DNA of 64,000 nucleotides from Firmicutes bacterium AF25-13AC (GCA_003478935.1 QUFP01000011.1:1-64000); one strand, 5' to 3'. Positions 9,929 to 20,228 are shown, counted from the first letter of the stretch. Numbers and translations: made by a program. The notes: a model not told the origin generated them from the letters alone.

Positions 9929-11935
9929 ATGCCCGAAATACAATTGCTCGATCAGGCAACGATTAATCAGATTGCAGCAGGAGAGGTTATTGACAGACCA
10001 TCTTCTGTTGTAAAGGAGCTGTTGGAAAATGCTATTGATGCGAAAGCAACAGCGATTACTGTGGAAATCAAAGATGGTGGAATCAGCTTTATTCGCATTA
10101 CCGATAATGGCTGTGGAATTGAAAAGGATCAGGTGCGCAAAGCTTTTTTGCGTCATGCAACGAGTAAGCTTCATACAATTGATGACTTGTTAGATATTGG
10201 TTCACTTGGCTTTCGTGGTGAGGCACTTTCGAGTATTGCAGCTATTGCACAGGTGGAGCTTATTTCAAAACCGCCCGAAGCAATGCTTGGCATTTCCTAC
10301 CAGATTGAAGACGGAGAAGAAAAAAGTTTAACACAGATAGGTGCACCAGACGGCACAACAATTCTCGTGCGCAATTTATTTTACCATGTGCCTGCCAGGA
10401 AGAAGTTTTTAAAGACAGCAGCTACAGAGGGAAATTATATCAATCAGCTGATGGAAAACATGGCTATGCTTCGTCCGGATATATCTATGCGCTTTATAAA
10501 TGGCGGACAGAATAAGCTTTATACGAGTGGAAATGGTCGCTTGAAGGATTTGATCTATACAATTTATGGAAGAGAAATTTCATCTAATGTGTTAGAGATC
10601 AACTATGAGTGTCCTTTATTCGCAGTGACAGGTTATATTGGCAAGCCAATTATTTCAAGAGGAAATAGAACTTTTGAAAACTATTATATAAATGGCCGTT
10701 TTGTAAAAAGCCGTTTGATTGCTGCTGCAATAGAGCAGGCGTATAAGCCATTTATGATGCAGCATCGTTATCCGTTTACAGTGCTTCATATTAAAATTAA
10801 GCCTGAGCTTATTGATGTAAATGTTCATCCGGCGAAGATGGAAGTGCGTTTTCAGCAGGAAAACGAAATTTATGAGCTGTTAGCAGGCGCAATTGAAAAT
10901 ACACTTCGCGGCAAAGAATTTATTCCTGATGTAAGTGATGATGGCAAGGCAGAAAAGAAGGTGCAGGAAAAGCAAAAGCTGCCAGAGCCTTTTGAGCAGA
11001 GACGTCTTCAGGCAATGAAGGAGATTATTCCACCGCCACCTGCAGAACATAAAACTCAAAATGAACAAAAGCCATCAGCAGAACATAAAACTCAGAGTGA
11101 ACAAAAGCTGCCAAGAAACGAAGAACAGCCAAAAGTGCCGTCAAAACTTTCTGAGCCTGTTTGCGAATATAAGGCAGAAAAAAAGCAGACAATAAAGGAT
11201 TCTGATTCGAAGTGGGAATCTGCCTCTGGAATACACAAACGTATTGGACAGGATGTATCTCAAACTGTTAATCAGATGCCTACTCAGCCAGAACAAAAAT
11301 TAGAAAAACCAGAACAGCAAACGCTGTTTACGGAGCCATTATTGTCGGAGAAGGCAAGAATCCATCATCGTCTGATTGGACAGCTGTTTGATACATACTG
11401 GCTGATTCAGTATGGAAATCAACTTTATATAATGGATCAGCATGCCGCACATGAAAAGGTAAACTATGAGCGGCTTATGGAAGCATACCGCAAAAAGGAG
11501 CGTATTACTCAATTTGTGAGTCCGCCGATGGTTATTTCACTGACAAGGGCAGAGGAAGCGATTTTAGAAGAATTTAAAAGTGAATTTGAACGCATTGGAT
11601 TTACAATTGAACCATACGGCGGGCGCGAGTATGCAATCAGTGAGATTCCGGCAAATCTTTATGGAATCAATGAAAAGGAGTTGTTTTTGGAGATGCTGTC
11701 TGATCTTGAGGATAGAGGAAGCATGCAGCCATCCGAACTGATTGCATCAAAGCTTGCGTCGATGTCGTGTAAGGCAGCTATTAAGGGCGGTCAGAAGATT
11801 TCGTTTCAGGAGGCAGATGCGCTTGTGTCACAGCTATTGACACTTGAAAATCCGTATGCGTGTCCTCATGGAAGACCAACGATTATCACGATGACTAAAT
11901 ATGAACTTGAAAAAAAGTTTAAGAGAATTGTGTGA
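9929..11935 (+). CDS. mutL: DNA mismatch repair endonuclease MutL
   Basis: MutL is the ATP-dependent matchmaker of mismatch repair, and in Gram-positives it also nicks DNA. The 668-residue protein has the GHKL ATPase motifs near the N-terminus (ELLENAIDA, DNGCGI, GFRGEAL). A variable proline/lysine/glutamine-rich linker lies at about residues 340-470, followed by the dimerisation domain. The endonuclease motif DQHAAHEKVNYE (DQHAxxExxxxE) is present near residue 500, together with CPHGRP near the end, so nuclease activity is expected. The ribosome site AAAGGAGG sits 7 nt before the ATG. The linker contains a recent 36-nt tandem duplication. Confidence 0.96.
   Translation: MPEIQLLDQATINQIAAGEVIDRPSSVVKELLENAIDAKATAITVEIKDGGISFIRITDNGCGIEKDQVRKAFLRHATSKLHTIDDLLDIGSLGFRGEALSSIAAIAQVELISKPPEAMLGISYQIEDGEEKSLTQIGAPDGTTILVRNLFYHVPARKKFLKTAATEGNYINQLMENMAMLRPDISMRFINGGQNKLYTSGNGRLKDLIYTIYGREISSNVLEINYECPLFAVTGYIGKPIISRGNRTFENYYINGRFVKSRLIAAAIEQAYKPFMMQHRYPFTVLHIKIKPELIDVNVHPAKMEVRFQQENEIYELLAGAIENTLRGKEFIPDVSDDGKAEKKVQEKQKLPEPFEQRRLQAMKEIIPPPPAEHKTQNEQKPSAEHKTQSEQKLPRNEEQPKVPSKLSEPVCEYKAEKKQTIKDSDSKWESASGIHKRIGQDVSQTVNQMPTQPEQKLEKPEQQTLFTEPLLSEKARIHHRLIGQLFDTYWLIQYGNQLYIMDQHAAHEKVNYERLMEAYRKKERITQFVSPPMVISLTRAEEAILEEFKSEFERIGFTIEPYGGREYAISEIPANLYGINEKELFLEMLSDLEDRGSMQPSELIASKLASMSCKAAIKGGQKISFQEADALVSQLLTLENPYACPHGRPTIITMTKYELEKKFKRIV
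11042..11113 (+). repeat. Two-copy 36-nt tandem repeat in the mutL linker
   Basis: Copies at 11042-11077 and 11078-11113 differ at a few bases and code for two near-identical 12-residue units (AEHKTQNEQKPS and AEHKTQSEQKLP). The unit is in frame, so duplication lengthens the flexible linker without breaking MutL. Confidence 0.85.
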
Positions 11936-11993
11936 TTGTATAGTTTTGAATAGCAAACAATAAACTGCAACGAGCAATAGGTAGGAATAAAAT

Positions 11994-12956
11994 ATGACAG
12001 AAAATAAGAAACCACTTATTATATTGACCGGTCCAACGGCTGTGGGAAAAACAAGCGCTTCAATTGGACTGGCAAAATCGCTTGGCTGTGAGATAATTAG
12101 TGCAGATTCTATGCAGGTTTATAAATATATGGACATTGGTTCTGCAAAAATTATGCCAGATGAGATGCAGGGTGTTCCTCATTATCTTGTGGATGAGCTG
12201 CTGCCGGGTGATGAATTTTCCGTAGTGCGCTTTCAGCAGATGGCAAAGGCGGCAATGGAAAAAATTTATGCTAATGGTCATATTCCGCTTGTGGTAGGCG
12301 GAACTGGATTTTATATTCAGGCACTTTTGTATGATATTGATTTTGAAGATACATGCGAGGATACTGCGTACCGTACACAGCTTGAAGATAAGACAAAAGA
12401 GCTTGGAAATGAATGGCTGTTAGAGCAAGTGCGAAACGTTGATCCTGCATCGGCAGAGGCAATTCATGCAAATAATACGAAGCGTTTAATTCGCGCATTG
12501 GAATATTTTAAATTGACAGGCCGTCCAATCTCAGAGCATAATGAGAAACAGCGCCAGAAAGAGTCACCATACAATTTCTGCTATTTTGTCCTGAACAGAG
12601 ATCGCGCAGAGCTGTATCACCGAATTGATCTGCGTGTGGATCAGATGATGGAGCAGGGACTACTTAAGGAAGTGGAAGCATTAAAGGCGATGGGCTATGA
12701 CAGAAGTTATGTCTCAATGCAGGGACTTGGCTATAAGGAACTTTTATCATATCTTGATGGCGAGTGTACATTAGATGATGCGGTAAGTCAAATTAAGCAG
12801 TCAACGAGACATTTTGCAAAACGTCAGCTTACCTGGTTTCGCAGAGAACGCGATGTAACATGGCTTGATATTGATGGAGCAAAAAACGAAGATGTTATAA
12901 ACATATTGACAGAGCAGTGTGTAAACAATTTACATGCCGCATCAAAAATAGAGTAA
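11994..12956 (+). CDS. miaA: tRNA dimethylallyltransferase MiaA
   Basis: MiaA transfers the dimethylallyl group to N6 of A37 in tRNAs that read UNN codons, giving the substrate of MiaB. The 320-residue length is typical. It has Walker A GPTAVGKTS near residue 15, the DSMQVYK motif, VGGTGFYIQALL near residue 105, and RQLTWFRR near the C-terminus. It follows mutL by about 60 nt in the common mutS-mutL-miaA order; hfq is not next to it here. The downstream PLP-enzyme gene begins 23 nt after the stop. Confidence 0.96.
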   Translation: MTENKKPLIILTGPTAVGKTSASIGLAKSLGCEIISADSMQVYKYMDIGSAKIMPDEMQGVPHYLVDELLPGDEFSVVRFQQMAKAAMEKIYANGHIPLVVGGTGFYIQALLYDIDFEDTCEDTAYRTQLEDKTKELGNEWLLEQVRNVDPASAEAIHANNTKRLIRALEYFKLTGRPISEHNEKQRQKESPYNFCYFVLNRDRAELYHRIDLRVDQMMEQGLLKEVEALKAMGYDRSYVSMQGLGYKELLSYLDGECTLDDAVSQIKQSTRHFAKRQLTWFRRERDVTWLDIDGAKNEDVINILTEQCVNNLHAASKIE

Positions 12957-12979
12957 AAATAGAAAAGAGAGAAAGAAAA

Positions 12980-14260
12980 ATGACAATGAAAGAAACTTAC
13001 CTGTCCATGGGGATTAGTGAAAAGACGTATGAATTTTGTGAGAAAATCGAGCAGGATCTTAAAGAACGTTTCTGCGAGATTGATAAAGTTGCAGAGCAGA
13101 ATCAGATGAAGGTGCTTGGTGCAATGCAAAAAAATCATGTAAGTGAAGCTTGCTTTGCAGCAACAACTGGATATGGATACAATGATATGGGAAGAGAAAC
13201 GTTAGAGCAGGTATATGCTGATACATTCCACACAGAGGCTGCATTGGTGCGTCCACAGATCACATGCGGAACACATGCGCTTGCACTTGCACTATCTGCA
13301 AATCTTCGTCCAGGTGATGAGCTGCTTTCACCTGTGGGAAAGCCATATGATACGCTTGAAGAGGTAATTGGAATCCGTCAGTCTGTTGGTTCTCTTAGAG
13401 AATATAATATTTCATATCGTCAGGTAGATCTGCTTAATGATGGCAGCTTTGACTGGGAAGGTATTCGCGCTGCAATCAATGAGAAGACAAAAGTAGCAAC
13501 TATTCAGCGTTCTAAGGGATATCAGACAAGACCGACACTTTCCGTTGAGCGTATCGGTGAGCTGATTTCATTCATCAAGTCAATTAAGCCAGACGTGATC
13601 TGTATGGTAGATAATTGTTATGGTGAATTTATCGAAGAAATTGAGCCATCTGATGTTGGGGCAGATATGACAGTTGGTTCTCTTATTAAAAATCCAGGCG
13701 GCGGATTAGCACCGATTGGCGGTTATATCTGCGGAACAGCAGCATGTATTGAGCAGTGTGCATATCGTCTTAGTGCTCCGGGACTTGGTCAGGAGGTTGG
13801 TGCATCTTTGGGCGTTCTTCCGTCATTCTATCAGGGATTTTTCCTGGCACCGACAGTAGCGGCAGGTGCGCTTAAGGGAGCAGTTTTTGCAGCAAACGTA
13901 TTTGAAAAATTAGGTTATGATGTAATTCCAAACGGTACAGAGCCTAGGTACGATATTATTCAGGCTGTTACACTTAAAAAGCCTGAGGCGCTGATCGCAT
14001 TTTGTCAGGGTATTCAGGCAGCAGCTCCGGTTGACAGCTATGTAACACCAGAGCCATGGAATATGCCAGGCTATGATTCACAGGTTATTATGGCGGCCGG
14101 TGCATTTATCCAGGGTTCTTCGATTGAGCTGAGTGCAGATGGTCCTCTAAAGGAGCCATATGCCGTTTATTTCCAGGGAGGTCTTACCTGGTATCATGCA
14201 AAGTATGGAATTATGATGGCACTTGAAAAACTGGTTCAGGCAGGTATTGTCACTTTATAA
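12980..14260 (+). CDS. PLP-dependent methionine gamma-lyase-like / aluminium resistance family protein
   Basis: A 426-residue PLP-dependent enzyme of the family annotated as methionine gamma-lyase family or aluminium resistance protein (Cys/Met metabolism fold). The probable PLP lysine lies in SLIKNPGGGLAPIGGY, and an upstream TCGTHALALAL segment fits cofactor phosphate binding. The frame is open from 12917, but the ATG at 12980 has a purine-rich ribosome site (GAGAGAAAG) and gives the usual MTMKETYLSMG start. In Firmicutes it often follows miaA, as here. The physiological substrate is not established. A hairpin terminator follows. Confidence 0.85.
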   Translation: MTMKETYLSMGISEKTYEFCEKIEQDLKERFCEIDKVAEQNQMKVLGAMQKNHVSEACFAATTGYGYNDMGRETLEQVYADTFHTEAALVRPQITCGTHALALALSANLRPGDELLSPVGKPYDTLEEVIGIRQSVGSLREYNISYRQVDLLNDGSFDWEGIRAAINEKTKVATIQRSKGYQTRPTLSVERIGELISFIKSIKPDVICMVDNCYGEFIEEIEPSDVGADMTVGSLIKNPGGGLAPIGGYICGTAACIEQCAYRLSAPGLGQEVGASLGVLPSFYQGFFLAPTVAAGALKGAVFAANVFEKLGYDVIPNGTEPRYDIIQAVTLKKPEALIAFCQGIQAAAPVDSYVTPEPWNMPGYDSQVIMAAGAFIQGSSIELSADGPLKEPYAVYFQGGLTWYHAKYGIMMALEKLVQAGIVTL

Positions 14261-14266
14261 GAAATT

Positions 14267-14313
14267 TCCGTATGTCAGAGCAGGAACTGTCGGCTTTTGA
14301 CATACGGATTTGT
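14267..14313 (+). terminator. Hairpin terminator after the PLP-enzyme gene
   Basis: TCCGTATGTCA (14267-14277) pairs with TGACATACGGA (14298-14308), an 11-bp perfect stem with a 20-nt loop, followed by TTTGTT. The short T tract makes it moderately convincing. Confidence 0.6.
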
Positions 14314-14339
14314 TAATATTCGAAAATTTCTTCTATACT
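14310..14339 (+). promoter_or_regulatory. Promoter for the radC-mre cluster
   Basis: TTGTTA (14310-14315) and TATACT (14334-14339) are separated by 18 nt, about 65 nt before the radC start and directly after the preceding terminator. Confidence 0.55.
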
Positions 14340-14403
14340 TTAAAAAAGAATTGTGATAAAATAAGTTCATAATGGTTTCGATACCTGGAAGTAAGGAACG
14401 ATT

Positions 14404-15084
14404 ATGAAACATGATATTTCAAAGCAGCTGCCCAAAGATATCCAACCGTACGAAAGGTGTATGGAGCAGGGCGCTGGTGCACTGAACAATGCCGAACTGC
14501 TTGCCGTGATTTTAAGAACAGGAAGCGTTGGCGAAAATTCTCTTGAGCTTGCCTCAAGGCTTCTTGCGATAGAAAGTCTTTCAGGGCTTGTGTCTATGAC
14601 TGTAGCTCAGTTGACTAAGATACGCGGAATCGGAAAGGTAAAGGCAATACAGCTTCAGTGTATTGGTGAGCTGTCAAGGCGTCTTAGTGCGTCAAGACAG
14701 CAGGGGATTGTGTTGGACAGTCCTCAGGCAGTCGGAAACTATTATATGAACCGTCTCAAAGATGAGCGTCAGGAACAGGTACTTCTTGTGTTCTTAAATA
14801 ATAAGGGAGCACTGATTCGCGATCTGGTGCTGACTAAAGGTACAGTGAATCAGACAATTTTGTCACCGAGAGAGGTTTTTATTGAGGCCTTTCGTTATCA
14901 GGCAGTCAAAATTATATTGATTCACAATCATCCCAGCGGAGATCCAACCCCGAGCGCGGAAGATGTTGCGGTGACGCGGCAGATTCAAAAGGCGGGAGAG
15001 CTTACCGCCATCCCTTTGCTTGATCATATCATCATTGGTGACGGCAGATTTATCAGTTTAAAAGAACGAGGATATATTTCATGA
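14404..15084 (+). CDS. radC: RadC family JAMM/MPN-domain protein
   Basis: A 226-residue RadC (UPF0758) protein. A helix-hairpin-helix segment (KIRGIGKVKAIQL) lies near residue 80. The C-terminal JAMM metal site is HNHPSGDPTPSAED near residue 180. A DNA-repair role was proposed historically, but the real function is unsettled. In Clostridia it commonly precedes the mreBCD shape genes; here its stop overlaps the mreC start (ATGA at 15081-15084), so mreB is missing from the usual place. The ribosome site is AAGGAACG before the ATG at 14404. Confidence 0.93.
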   Translation: MKHDISKQLPKDIQPYERCMEQGAGALNNAELLAVILRTGSVGENSLELASRLLAIESLSGLVSMTVAQLTKIRGIGKVKAIQLQCIGELSRRLSASRQQGIVLDSPQAVGNYYMNRLKDERQEQVLLVFLNNKGALIRDLVLTKGTVNQTILSPREVFIEAFRYQAVKIILIHNHPSGDPTPSAEDVAVTRQIQKAGELTAIPLLDHIIIGDGRFISLKERGYIS

Positions 15085-15956
15085 AAAGCAGCAATCAAAA
15101 CAGCAATGTAAAAATGCCTTTTACAAGAAGACCGCAGCTGATCCTTTTTATATTGACGGCGTGCTGTGTGATTTCTATGGGGTATTATTACATCAAAAAA
15201 GAAAACATCGTGTCAGTCGGACAGGTAGCAGGGGCAATCACTGTTCCGGTGCAGAAGGGTGTTAACAAGCTTGGCAGTATTTTCTTTAATTTTGATCAGG
15301 AACGACTGAGCAAAGAGGAGGCGATGGCAAAGATTGAGTCGCTTGAAGATGAAAATAAAGAACTCAAAGAGCAGATGGTTTCTTATGATCAGAAGATTCA
15401 GGAATATCAGGATATGAGAGAACTTCTTGAACTCAAAAGTGAGTATGCCGATTATGATACTGTTGGGGCAACTGTGATCTTTTCTGATATGACAGGAAAC
15501 TGGTTCTCTACCTTTACGATAGACAAAGGTACAGATGATGGCCTTGAAGTAGGCATGAATGTACTTTCAGGCGGCGGACTTGTCGGTTACATATCGGATA
15601 TAGCAAAGGGTCATGCAGTTGTGACTTCGATTATAAATGATAATGTAAATGTCAGTGCAATGCAGTCTACAACAGGAGATGCCTGTGTTGTTACCGGTGA
15701 TCTTCCTTATATGAAGGAGCATGGTCTTTTGAAGCTTCAGTATATGGATACCGATTTTAATATCAGCAGAGACAATGTAATTGTTACATCCAATATTTCA
15801 GACCGCTATCTTCCAGGACTTGTTATTGGCTATGCGCAGGATGTTACTGTGGATGAAAATGGGCTGGCTGCATCTGGTTATTTGAAGCCGGCAGCGGATT
15901 TCAAACACATACGCAACGTGCTTGTAGTTACGACACAGAAGCAGTCTGCAGAGTAA
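15081..15956 (+). CDS. mreC: Rod shape-determining protein MreC
   Basis: MreC is a membrane-anchored scaffold that positions the cell-wall elongation machinery. The 291-residue protein has a single N-terminal membrane helix (residues about 20-40), a coiled coil (about 75-120) rich in E, K and L heptads, and the beta-rich MreC domain with conserved GLVGYI- and NISDRYLPGLVIG-type segments. It overlaps radC by 4 nt and is followed by mreD after 23 nt. mreB, its usual upstream partner, is absent here. Confidence 0.93.
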   Translation: MKSSNQNSNVKMPFTRRPQLILFILTACCVISMGYYYIKKENIVSVGQVAGAITVPVQKGVNKLGSIFFNFDQERLSKEEAMAKIESLEDENKELKEQMVSYDQKIQEYQDMRELLELKSEYADYDTVGATVIFSDMTGNWFSTFTIDKGTDDGLEVGMNVLSGGGLVGYISDIAKGHAVVTSIINDNVNVSAMQSTTGDACVVTGDLPYMKEHGLLKLQYMDTDFNISRDNVIVTSNISDRYLPGLVIGYAQDVTVDENGLAASGYLKPAADFKHIRNVLVVTTQKQSAE

Positions 15957-15979
15957 ACAAAGGATGGAGAAAAAAACAG

Positions 15980-16510
15980 ATGAAGATTAAGATACTCAGA
16001 GTTGTTTTATGTATAGTACTTGCCGTCAGTTGTTTTATGCTGCAGTCAAATTTTACAAGGATTATTCCAATTTTGACTGCAGCGCCCAATCTGTTGTTAA
16101 TTGTCACATTTTCAGTTGGCTTTTTAAAGGGCAGGATGTGGGGAATGCTTACAGGACTTGGGTGCGGTCTTTTGCTGGATTCATTCAGCGGAGGTGTACT
16201 GGGGTATTATACGCTTATCTTTATTTATATTGGCTATTTCAATGGCATTTTTACAAGGGTGCTGGCGCATGATATGGTTGTGATGCCTGTTTTGTTATGC
16301 AGTGCCAATGAGCTGATTTACAGTGTTTATATTTATGTATTCAGCTTCCTATTATTCGGCCGGGTAAATATTGCAGACTATATTAAAAATCTGGCACTTC
16401 CGGAGCTGTTGATGACAGCAATCGCTACGATTATAGTATATGGTGTGATCATGACGGTTGACAGACATCTGACAGAGGCAGAGAAAAAAGGAGAAAAGAG
16501 ATTTGCTTAA
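15980..16510 (+). CDS. mreD: Rod shape-determining protein MreD
   Basis: A 176-residue integral membrane protein with about five hydrophobic segments and the G-x-x-x-G-L-x-x-D pattern typical of MreD (TGLGCGLLLDSFSGG near residue 60). It belongs to the elongation complex with MreC and PBP2. The ATG at 15980 follows GGATGGAG. Its stop overlaps the start of the PBP2 gene by 8 nt, indicating translational coupling. Confidence 0.92.
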   Translation: MKIKILRVVLCIVLAVSCFMLQSNFTRIIPILTAAPNLLLIVTFSVGFLKGRMWGMLTGLGCGLLLDSFSGGVLGYYTLIFIYIGYFNGIFTRVLAHDMVVMPVLLCSANELIYSVYIYVFSFLLFGRVNIADYIKNLALPELLMTAIATIIVYGVIMTVDRHLTEAEKKGEKRFA

Positions 16511-19375
16511 GGAATATTGGGATTTATTCAGGGAATGGGTAAAAAATACATTAAGATCCAGAATTTTCTGGCTTGGTATTGTGTGCACGCTTTTTCTGGC
16601 AGTCCTGGTGGTGAGGCTGTTCCAGCTCCAGATTCTGGATGGAGCAGCTTATTATGATTCATACGTTTCCCGCACCAAAAAGGAGATTACGACAACTGCT
16701 ACAAGAGGTACTATCTACGACAGAAATGGAGTCGTCCTTGCCGGAAATGAGGCAGTCTATAACCTGACTGTAAAAGATACTAGCGAATATACAAAGGCAA
16801 ACGGTGATTTCAATGAGATGCTTCTTCGCCTGATTGAAATTGTGAAAAAATATGATGGAACCATTGTGACAGAACTTCCTGTGATTATTGATGATGACGG
16901 GCAGTTTGCTTACAGTGGAAAGGATAGTGCGATCCGTCAGCTTATTCGCGATGTATATGGAACTTCCTACATTGAAGAAAAAAGTAAGGAAGGTGAGGAT
17001 GTCTACACTTATGACGCAGAGACTGTAATGAAGCGTCTTATGAAGGTTTCCTATAATTTTACAACAAGATGGGAAAATGCTGAAACGATCAGCAAGGAAG
17101 ATGCACTGGCAATCTGCAATATACGATATGCTATGCGTCTGACAACTTACGCAAAGTATAAGTCTACCACCATTTGTTCTGATATTTCGCCAGAGCTTCA
17201 GGCAGCAATTCTTGAAAATCAACAGCAGCTGCTCGGAGTCGAGGTGGAGCAGTCAGAGCGCCGTGTTTATCCGGATGGCGTGTATTTTTCAAATATTCTT
17301 GGTTATACCGGAAAGCCGAGTACGCAGGAGCTTGAGACACTTCAGGAGAGCGATTCCACCTATGAGGCAACGGATATGGTCGGAAAGGATGGACTCGAGC
17401 AGTATTACGAGAGTGAACTTGCAGGAACAAAGGGCAACGATACTGTATATTTAAACAATGTTGGTCAGATTCTTGATACAATCGACAGTGAGCCATCGGT
17501 TCGCGGAAATGATGTATATTTGACTATTGACCATGATCTGCAGGTTGCCGTGTATCATATTGTGGAGCAGCGTCTTGCGGATGTCCTTGTCGGAAAGCTT
17601 ACAATCGAGGATTTCGAGGCAGATGATTCAACACTTGCAAGCGAGTTCCAGATTTCGGTAAAAGATGTTTACTATCAGATGTTTAACAACAATATTTTAG
17701 ATGAAAAGCATTTTTCAGATGATGGTGCTTCCGAGGCCGAAAAACAGATTCTTTCCTTGTATGAGGGAGAGTCCACACTTGCTATTCGTCATATTTTGGA
17801 GGAAATGGTACCGGGTGCAACGATTCAATCTGAGTTGACAGAAGACATGCAGGACTACATGGAATATGTCTATACCTTTTTACGAGAAAAGGGGGTTATT
17901 ACCGCAAGTGATATTGATACCTCAGATGAGACCTTCCTCGCATGGAAAAATACAGAGATTTCATTTTATGATTTCCTGTCATATGTGATTTCAAAGGGAT
18001 GGATTGATTCCTCAAAGCTTGGTGCGGAGTCTGCATACTCGGATTCCAGCCAGGTTATGAGCCAGATCCTATCCTTCTGTGAAGAAAATCTTTCAGCTGA
18101 CAGTGGTTTTCGTAAACTTGTATATAAAAAGCTGATTCATAATGAGCAGCTTTCTGGTAATCTGGTTTGCCTGGCGTTGATTGATCAGGCATCTTAGATG
18201 CCGACAATGCGTCCTATGAAGAACTTCAAAATGGAGATGCGCAGACTGCATTTACCTTTATTCGTGAGAAAATTGGAAATACTGAGCTGACACCGGCGCA
18301 GATCGCGCTTGATCCGTGCAGTGGTTCTGCGATTGTAACTGATACGACGACAGGAGAGCTGTTAGCAATGGTATCTTACCCAGGCTATGATTTGAACAAG
18401 CTTTCTGGAACAGTTGATGCTGAATATTGGAATAAGCTTATTAATGATCAGTCAGAGCCACTTTATGATAAGGCGACGCAGGTACGAATTGCGCCAGGTT
18501 CTGTTTACAAGCTTGTTACGACAAGTGCAGGACTCGAGGAGGGCGTAATTGACAGCTCAGAGTATATTAACTGTATTGGTACTTTCGACAAGTTGGATCA
18601 TCCGCGATGCTGGATCGCTCGAGAGACTGGCGGTGAGCATGGCCCGTTAAACACAGCGGGGGCTATTGAGCAGTCGTGCAACTTCTATTTTTATGAAGTT
18701 GGCTACCGTTTAAGCTTAAATGAAAACGGAGAATATGACGCGGAGCGTGGTCTTGCAATGCTTCGCAAATACGCCGAAAAGTACGGTTTTGGTGAGAAGA
18801 GCGGTGTGGAAGTCGCAGAAAATCTGTCACAGATTTCAACAGAATACCCGGCGACATCTGCAATTGGACAGGGTACAAACAACATGACTGCGATCAGTCT
18901 GGCGCGCTATGTGACCGCACTTGCAACGGACGGTAAACTTTATACATTCCGTCTGTTAAGCAAAATCTGTGACGCAAACGGAAATGTGATTGAAGAACTC
19001 ACCCCAGAGGGCGAGCAGATCGAGGGAATCTCACAGTCAACCTACGATGTCATGAGGGAAGGTATGTACCGAGTTGTCCATGCGGCTGGTACAGCGGCAG
19101 GTGCGTTTACCGGTTTGCAGATCGACATTGCTGGAAAATCTGGTTCTGTACAGGAGAATCTTTCACGTGCGAACCACGCAACCTTCATTTCATATGGTCC
19201 GTACAACGATCCAAAGATTTCCGTAACGGTTGCTATCCCGCATGGTTACATGGCATATAATGCCGCAGTAGTTTGTCGTTACATTTATCAGTATTACTTT
19301 GGCTACATTGATATGGAAGACATTCTGGATAAATCCTACAATACACTTGGAGAGTCAGCTACGTACAGTGACTGA
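16503..19375 (+). CDS. mrdA: Penicillin-binding protein 2, elongation transpeptidase (long form, one frameshift)
   Basis: PBP2 is the class B transpeptidase that cross-links peptidoglycan during elongation, working with RodA. An N-terminal membrane helix (residues about 20-40) and a TRGTIYDRNG-type dimerisation segment are clear. The transpeptidase motifs are PGSVYK (SxxK, near 18500), QSCN (SxN) and AGKSGS (KSG). Restored length is about 957 residues, far above the usual 650-700. The excess is a helical, acidic insertion of roughly 230 residues between VYLTIDHDLQ (about 17540) and LDPCSGSAIV (about 18310). One missing G near 18188 splits the frame into 16503-18197 and 18368-19375. The start is TTG with a GGAGAAAAGAGA ribosome site, overlapping mreD. 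Confidence 0.92.
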
Positions 19376-19430
19376 TGTAAGCTACAGAAGACAGGGATAA
19401 GAGAGAGGATCAGAAAGGTTTGGGAATATC

Positions 19431-20228
19431 ATGAGTGAAGTGATTGTTGTGACATCAGGAAAAGGCGGTGTAGGAAAAACGACAGTGGCTGCAAATCTTG
19501 GCTGTGGCCTTGCCCTTCTTGGAAATAAAGTTGTTTTGATTGATACCGATATTGGTCTTCGAAATCTTGATGTTGTGATGGGACTGGAAAACCGCATTGT
19601 ATATAATCTTGTGGATGTAGTAGAGGGAGGCTGTCGGATAAAGCAGGCGCTGATCAAAGACAAAAATCATCAGGGCCTGTATCTGATGCCGTCGGCACAG
19701 ACGAGAGACAAATCGAGTGTGACGCCGCAACAGATGAAAAAGCTGACGCAGGAATTGACAGAGGAGTTTGATTATGTGATTCTGGACTGTCCGGCTGGCA
19801 TTGAGCAAGGCTTTAAAAATGCCGTGGCAGGAGCATCAAGAGCTATTGTTGTCACAACGCCAGAAGTATCTGCAATTCGTGATGCAGATCGCGTAATGGG
19901 ACTTCTTGAAGCGGATGGGATGGAAAAGATTGAGATGATTATTAACCGCATTCGTCCAGATCTGGTAGCAAGAGGCGACATGATGTCACTTTCAGACATT
20001 CAGGAAATATTAACCGTTCCTATTATTGGTGCGGTGACGGATGAGGAAGAGATTGTCATTTCCAGTAATAACGGAGAGCCGGTTGCCGGAAAGGATTCAC
20101 CGTTAGGGCAGATATTTGTTGATATCTGTCGAAGAATTATGGGTGAAGATATTCCGGTTGCACAGCCGTCTGTATCGAAGGGATTGATAAAAAGGCTGAA
20201 AAGTATTTTGGAAAAGAAAGGAAAATAA
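19431..20228 (+). CDS. minD: Septum site-determining ATPase MinD
   Basis: MinD is a membrane-cycling ParA-type ATPase that helps place the division septum. The 265-residue protein has the deviant Walker A GKGGVGKTT near residue 10, VLIDTDIGLRNLD, and LDCPAGIEQGF (Walker B/switch II). The C-terminal SKGLIKRLKSIL amphipathic helix is the membrane-targeting sequence. It is followed by minE after 6 nt. minC, the division inhibitor it normally activates, is absent between PBP2 and minD, with only 55 nt there. Confidence 0.96.
   Translation: MSEVIVVTSGKGGVGKTTVAANLGCGLALLGNKVVLIDTDIGLRNLDVVMGLENRIVYNLVDVVEGGCRIKQALIKDKNHQGLYLMPSAQTRDKSSVTPQQMKKLTQELTEEFDYVILDCPAGIEQGFKNAVAGASRAIVVTTPEVSAIRDADRVMGLLEADGMEKIEMIINRIRPDLVARGDMMSLSDIQEILTVPIIGAVTDEEEIVISSNNGEPVAGKDSPLGQIFVDICRRIMGEDIPVAQPSVSKGLIKRLKSILEKKGK

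Noticed and set aside
16659..17222. 187-residue minus-strand open frame inside PBP2
   Set aside because: It is antisense to conserved PBP2 codons and has no ribosome site or family match.
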